Shown in pieces: positions 58,281 through 64,000 of a stretch of DNA of 64,000 bases. The notes below the pieces were generated by a model. The model ran no database searches, was not told where the DNA came from, and saw only the letters and a program-made list of their open reading frames with translations. How positions within the stretch are numbered: position 1 is the first letter of the stretch; every line of letters begins with the position of its first letter. The position numbers were made by a program, and so were the translations under genes. This stretch comes from Larimichthys crocea (lineage: Eukaryota > Chordata > Actinopteri > Sciaenidae), in NCBI RefSeq assembly GCF_000972845.2, contig NC_040027.1, positions 14,871,760-14,935,759 of the forward strand. Reading direction: 5' to 3'.

Positions 58281-59542
58281 AACTGCTTTTTTTTTTTGCC
58301 TCTCTCTCTCTCTCTGATCCTGCCCAAAAAAGGGGAAATACAACTGAGTTTTCCTTTGGACTTTGACTTAAATCTAAGGCATCATTCTTCTAGTCCATTT
58401 GGGCTCTTTATCTTTTTAGGGTCTAAGGACAGAGGGTGTCACTCCCTGTAGGCTTGTGACTTTGGGCTATACAAACAAAATTGATTTGATTTGATTTAGA
58501 TTTTTATCTGACCGTCATTTTGGCTATGTCTCAACAATGACATCAAGTAATCAAACTTGCAGTTAAAAGGTTTAAATCCTGTCATGTCACTATCATGTTT
58601 GATAGTTGAAGTGAAGTTTCAATAGCAGTGAATGATGAATGATGAATGATGACATGAGGCAGTTTCACATTTGTTCCCCATTTAATTAAAAATCATTACA
58701 ATCAAATCATTCAGGATTAACCTCTCTAGGAATATGGAACAGCACATTCAAATCCACTGAACATAACACAGTGTAATCACGTGACCATACAGGCATATGT
58801 ACATACATTAAGAATAAGGTCTATACAGTACACACATAATATCATTTATTAAGTATTAAGCAGGCAAAAACTGAGTGCAGTGAAATATACTGGAGCTGGC
58901 TTCATGTTTGACTATGTGCAAAAACAGATGTAACGTTTTCTGACAATCTTTAAGAGGTGAACAAAACAAACGTCGTTCTTTGTGGCGGTGTTTCCCCAGC
59001 CTTGAAGTAAACAGCTGACGTGTGGAATGTGCAAATCTATTCTGCAATCATCGTGATGAATATTGTTTTCTAAAGTGTCCGCATGAGCTCAATATCAACG
59101 TTTAAAACACAGAAAAAAAAGCAATCATAAAAATCATTTGGTCACAGAGTTCACTGTCCAGCATATATAGATTAGCGACTGAAGGGTAATGAAATAAAAA
59201 CAGATGGAAGCTACCACCTCACATGCTGGTCGTAATGGAAATGTCATCTATGTCATGTAGCGTGTGATTCTGCATTGAGTAATATGATCTCCTATTCCAG
59301 CTGCCAGCTCAGCACTGGTCATCTGAGATTTCCTGCCTGTTAACTGTACATGAACTGTCTTTCTTTTATATGTCTAATTTATAACTCATGATTAACCTTT
59401 GGAAAGTTCCTCAGAACCCAGTCCTCAGTTTCTTTGTCTTGTCCACATTAATAAACCTACCAAAGACAATTTCTTCTCACAGTCTCTTTTCTTTTCACCC
59501 ACCACACTGGTCGTCTTAACGCTCACGCTGAGGAGATCATTA

Positions 59543-59575
<33 letters not shown>

Positions 59576-62352
59576 GAAAGAGGACACAGTCGACAACGGG
59601 GCACCGGTGTACGAGGGATCAGTGTGTTAAATTATGTGGGTTCATACCAGCCTCATACTATCGACTGATAAACGCCACATAAAGTGACTCACAGTGGAAC
59701 GACAAAGACACAAATGAAACATTCTTCCTGTCAAATAAAGAATAGTATAGTTGATGCATCCTAAATATTACACAGAAATCATACGTCCACATATCTGATC
59801 TTACTCCTAATCAATAATCAAACAGATATAAAAAAAAATTAGGATGCACCTGTAGATTAATTAACAAGTTTTTTTTTTTTTCTGGCAGTGCCAAGACACG
59901 TCATGACCTACACACCACTACACCACTGTGTGCACTTCACTTTAAATCTGAAGTTTCAGCTCAGTATTTTTTAGTTGTATCTGGTTAAATGCCTTTCGGC
60001 TCCGATTTAGCTTGAGCTGGAAAAAAATGTGTATGACGTGTAAGTATGTAGGCTAATCCTCTAAATTCACAGTTAGCTGCAAAATTATTGCTGACATGTT
60101 ACAGCGTTGCCCCAATAAAGACACATTTGCTGTTCGGATGTGTGACGGCCAACGCTTGTATGTGAGTAAATCAGTTAACGACATGTTCTCCACATGCTGT
60201 GTCCCCGAATGGCTTATGTACAGGCCTCTGTGACACCACTTATGTCAAACTCCCATCGGTGTTACAACATCTCGATCACCGGTGTCATCGGTGGGTCAGT
60301 GCGTGGGTATGGATTAACAAATATGTTGATTCAGAGAAAAAGTTTGTGCACTTAAACAACCCTGAACGTCCAGGGGAGATCAGTGAGTAAATGTTAACCC
60401 TCAGACTGACATACATGCAACTGTCATTAAGAGTCGAGACAAGTTCAGGAAGTTAGATCTGCAGCACTTTACAGATTATTGCCGTTGTGAATCATCAACT
60501 AAAAATTCATGGGAAATTTAAAACATAACGGAAACGCAACAAAAGATTTAAGTGACAAGAAATCTGACCTACCGTTATTTTGTATAAACAGAGCTATTCG
60601 ATATCACATTTGAGTCAGTAGATGAGAAATTATGGCAATAGTTGTCTTTGCATTTTCACAAAACTGTCTCCAAGTTGAGAAACTGAAATGTGGTATATCA
60701 AATGAGCTGAACTTTTTTTTTTTTTGCAAGGCACCCTGTACTATATATAAAACCTTATTTACTCTTGTCATGCCTTTTGAGTCTGATCACTGATCCATGA
60801 ACCCTGGAAGCACACCAGGCTGTTGCAACACGTCCTCATTCGTGCCAATTAAATGTTTTAATGAGAAATGACGCATGTAGTCCATCAGACTGGTACTGGA
60901 TGTATTTGAAATGTCTATTAATGAATAATCCTTATGTATATTTGTCTGGGAGAGTAGAATTATTGCTATACTTGCAAATGTGGTCGGCGCAAAAAGAAGA
61001 ACGATGGCAGTGTCTTTAGGAATATCTTCACAGTGCAGAATTGGAGCAAGCTGTTAGTTTGATATCGATTTCAGGTGATAGAAAACTTTTTTTTTTCTTC
61101 TTAGTTTTTGCATTCTGTGATTGTTACTATAAATCAAGTAACTCCATTTTTTTGGCCCTCAAATAAATTTGTAAGAAGCTGAAGTGTATTGGAAATGCAG
61201 TCCTTCGTAATTTTTTCAGCAAAATACAAAAAAAAGCCAAACTTTTTTTTTTGGTCTTCAGTTTTTCAGGACATTTTTAGTGACTGGATGGTCACTATGG
61301 ATGGATGGACTTTACAATATAGATGTAAAGTAATGTAGTGTGCCCCACTCTACCACCTAAGATTCAATAAACACTTCATTATTTCAATATTTCCTTCCTC
61401 TTACTGATAAATATAATTAATGTATTGTACAGTTTGACCGTCTTCAGCCTCATGACAGTGTTTAGAGAGTGTGCCGATGCCTAGAGAACAAGCTATGGTC
61501 ATTCAAAATCTTCTTGACCAATGAAAAGATGTTTTGTTACATCATGTGTGTAGGATAGAGAGAAGGAGGAGGACAGCTTTAGATAAATAATTAAATTAAA
61601 CAGTTCACTGATGATTGTGTAAACATAGATTTTCATTTCTGGCCTTAAATGTGTCTGATTTTAGTGTTTTAGGTTCATTTTGTGAGCTAGAGGATGATAC
61701 GTAATACGGACGACACATACAGTCCATAACGTGGCTGATATCACGATGGAAATCATCCTAAAGAAAGAGGACAGGTAGGAAAGGTGCCTGAGAAACATGT
61801 GAACCCAGCAGGATAATAAATTGCAGTTTGTGAGCAGTTGGTTAACTGCGTGTTGATACTCTAAACAAGGAAGCTCATGAGTGTTTGTTAGCAGAACAGC
61901 TCAGGTTACAGTCCCACTGATTTATCGTCTACAGTATTTCATCTGTCTTTATTACTTATTGCTGTTTGTCTTTTTTTTTGCAAAGAAAATGATTCACATG
62001 AGTTATTTAATGTCTCCTAACATATTCTAAATTAGTGCCTTGACTTGAAAGTAAGAACTGTTGACACTTACAGTAAAAGACTTGACTCAGTCCAGTGAGG
62101 GGAGTGAGGTGGCTTCAGGAGATAATCTGGACAAATCTGTTTCTCATTGGTCTTTTCTGATTGTTAAATAGAGGCAGGCTACTCGCTGCATCTGTAGAGT
62201 GGGGGCTGAAGTGTGTTTTGAATTTAAATGTCGGATAAAAGCAAAACAAAATAGAGCTCTCTTAAATATCAGTCTAAAAGACAAAAGGTGTGCAGGGGCA
62301 CTTACAATCAAGATTTAAACCGCTGCATCTTCTCCTCCTTCAGTCCTTCATA
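58281..62352. other. Intergenic region between fmo copy A and the PLPP6-like gene
   Basis: About 4 kb of AT-rich sequence with T-runs near 59870 and 60716. It has three ATGATGA-type repeats near 58627-58650 and a GA microsatellite at 59550-59575. No gene recognised. Confidence 0.65.
59550..59575. repeat. GA dinucleotide microsatellite
   Basis: About thirteen uninterrupted GA units. Confidence 0.9.
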
Positions 62353-62720
62353 TTAAACTAACTGTCCCAGCAGCCCTTGCAGGGTTTGAGGTGAAAGCCA
62401 CAACATCTCTATCAAGTTATACTGGAAATAGCCCATCCAGAACCCAAACATCACGTCAGTCACGTTGTGCCTGCCCAGCAGCACTCGGCTCAGGCCCACC
62501 AGGCCGGCCCACAGCAGGACGAGGACCCTCAGTGGGGCAGCCAGAACGAGGTGAGCCAGCAGGAAACGGCCACACATGGCGGCACGGGTGGCGTGGCCTG
62601 AAGGGAAGGAGTAGCGGTCCACGGAAAAGGTGGCAAACATGTCCATGCGGTTGTGCGCTGGGCGACGCCGACGCACCACTGCCTTAACAATGCCCACCAG
62701 GACGAGGTCCAACAGCAGGC
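62353..62720 (-). CDS. plpp6: PLPP6-like phosphatidate / polyisoprenoid phosphatase, last exon (5' part off window)
   Basis: PAP2-superfamily integral membrane phosphatase; PLPP6 dephosphorylates presqualene and polyisoprenoid diphosphates in the ER and nuclear envelope. This 368-nt exon, from a ctcctccag acceptor at 62721 to the TAA at 62355-62353, encodes about 122 residues and all three catalytic motifs. These are KxxxxxxRP (KAVVRRRRP), PSGH (in [12 protein letters not shown]) and SRxxxxxHxxxD ([12 protein letters not shown]). Membrane helices lie between them. [13 protein letters not shown] and [12 protein letters not shown] fit PLPP6 better than the PLPP7 group, in which the catalytic residues are altered. 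It starts with two bases of a split codon, so roughly 170 N-terminal residues must lie beyond 64,000. Confidence 0.82.
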
Positions 62721-63589
62721 CTGGAGGAGACGAAGAGGGAGATGTGTTACACAAGAAAGAAAGTGGCCACTACAACCCCAAGAGTGCTGGATTTGTAGAT
62801 TTAGTACATTATCCTAACCAGAGCAGGCCAGAGAGGAGGAAAGGCATGTCCAGCTTAAATATAATATGTATACATGGGATTTGAAAGATAAAAATGACAC
62901 CACCTGGTGGTTACATCAAGACTAACACTAAGGCAGACACCAATGCATGCAATTATTTATGTATCGCTTAACATCAAATGTTAATTGGTCAGTTTCAGAA
63001 GTTATCCAGATTCTCAAAACCAAACACTGATGATGCTGGATAGACCGTCCTCACCTTTAAACAGGTGGAAATAATATGGCTTCATGCTTGTTGTGCCACT
63101 GTGGTAAGCCAGTCTTTATGTTGGCTGTGTTTGTGTTTCCACAGAGCTGAGGGCTTTTATTTAATTATTCATGGATGTCACACACCCAGGATAAGATATT
63201 TCCACATCCCCATTCTTTATTGACAGCCTACATGTATCAAAAGACAAAAAAACAAATTAAAAAAATCACAAAACAAAACAGATATCTATTAAATGAACGA
63301 ATATCTGAATAGTCGATATAACTGTTGATGAACAGTTGGGTCCAGCACTAATATTAATAACACTGATAATGCCATAACTCCATTTAGGTGTGAAAGTTTC
63401 AGAATAAATATAAGCTGCCGTACTGCAGAGTGTTGCTAATCATATTTAAACCAGTGACTGATTAATAAACGATTATCAACAAGTTACAGTTTCATTATCT
63501 AATATTTTCACACATTCCCACTGTGAACAGACGGCAGAAAGATGCTCAAAGTGTTGAGAGATCTGACATTTACTTGCCTCTACCTGCCT
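62721..63589. other. PLPP6-like gene intron
   Basis: No N-terminal PLPP6 exon could be found here on the minus strand. An A-rich stretch at 63239-63275 and a CAA run near 63595-63609 are the only simple features. Confidence 0.5.
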
Positions 63590-64000
63590 TATAACAACAA
63601 CAACAACAAAATGGGAAAAACCTGAAGTAACCCACACAAAGGGGAGAAAACATGACAAATAACACCCAGATCATCTTGCAGCCTATGGTAAGTTGGTCCA
63701 CTCCTCTTCAATGGCTGTGCAAAGTTTGCAGGAAGTGGCCATGCAAGAACTAGGATGTGTTCAGCTTCCAAGAACTGTAGCAGTGTCTTTCCAACACGGT
63801 GATGATTGTCTCAGGATCTCAACACATATCTTATCTCGGGTATCTCATGGCACACAATTCACTGGAAACATCTCAGGGGGATATTCCTGCAGTCTGCAGA
63901 CATTTTGACATGTCACAGTTGGAAACTTGCAGATGTATTAATAATACCTGCATTTTACGTATGGGTGGTCCTGTTACTGTGCCTGCTGGTTCTACCGTGC
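63590..64000 (-). mobile_element. Second Tc1/mariner-like transposon relic (C-terminal half)
   Basis: On the minus strand there are eroded transposase pieces in the usual order: an EILRQ-like stretch, then EAEHILVLAWP (63770-63735), then PANFAQPLKRS (63734-63702). They match the end of Tc1-type transposases, where a hydrophobic WP motif precedes the LRTAIEEEW-like segment. The frame is interrupted and the element continues past the window edge. Confidence 0.5.

Overview
The window is vertebrate nuclear DNA, almost certainly from a teleost fish. Genes are split into many short exons with GT-AG introns, gaps are AT-rich and full of microsatellites, and there are Tc1/mariner, LINE and MITE-like relics of the kinds common in fish. 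Proteins are close to, but distinct from, the mammalian orthologues. All exon models were assembled by eye from reading frame, splice sites and intron phase; no alignment or transcript data were available.

Layout. (1) Positions 345-24,840, minus strand: farp2, a FERM / RhoGEF (DH) / PH protein. It runs from a 5' UTR exon near 24.8 kb to the exon just before the second PH domain; the last exons lie off the left edge. (2) 24.84-30.37 kb: head-to-head gap between farp2 and hdlbp, holding a Tc1 relic, a stray fragment matching COP9 signalosome subunit 1 (gps1), a perfect inverted repeat and microsatellites. (3) 30.37-44.86 kb, plus strand: hdlbp (vigilin), complete, 26 coding exons after two UTR exons, 1,272 aa, 14-15 KH repeats. 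(4) 46.77-50.8 kb and 53.7-58.3 kb, minus strand: two complete tandem flavin-containing monooxygenases (FMO5-like, 563 and 553 aa). (5) 62.35-62.72 kb, minus strand: last exon of a PLPP6-like lipid phosphatase whose 5' part lies off the right edge, with a second Tc1-like relic in its intron.

The genes are not one pathway. farp2 and hdlbp are a conserved neighbourhood (human 2q37.3), but SEPT2, which lies between them in human, is not visible here. The FMO pair is a tandem duplication.

Most interesting observations: a pair of phase-matched, apparently mutually exclusive farp2 exons before the second PH domain; a 1.19-kb farp2 exon that can end translation, predicting a 787-aa FERM-only isoform without the RhoGEF module; four introns at non-shared positions in the two FMO paralogues, including an ancestral 356-bp exon cut at a different place in each copy; repeated introns at one homologous site inside vigilin KH repeats; and the gps1 fragment. 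I saw no wholly new multi-gene system.
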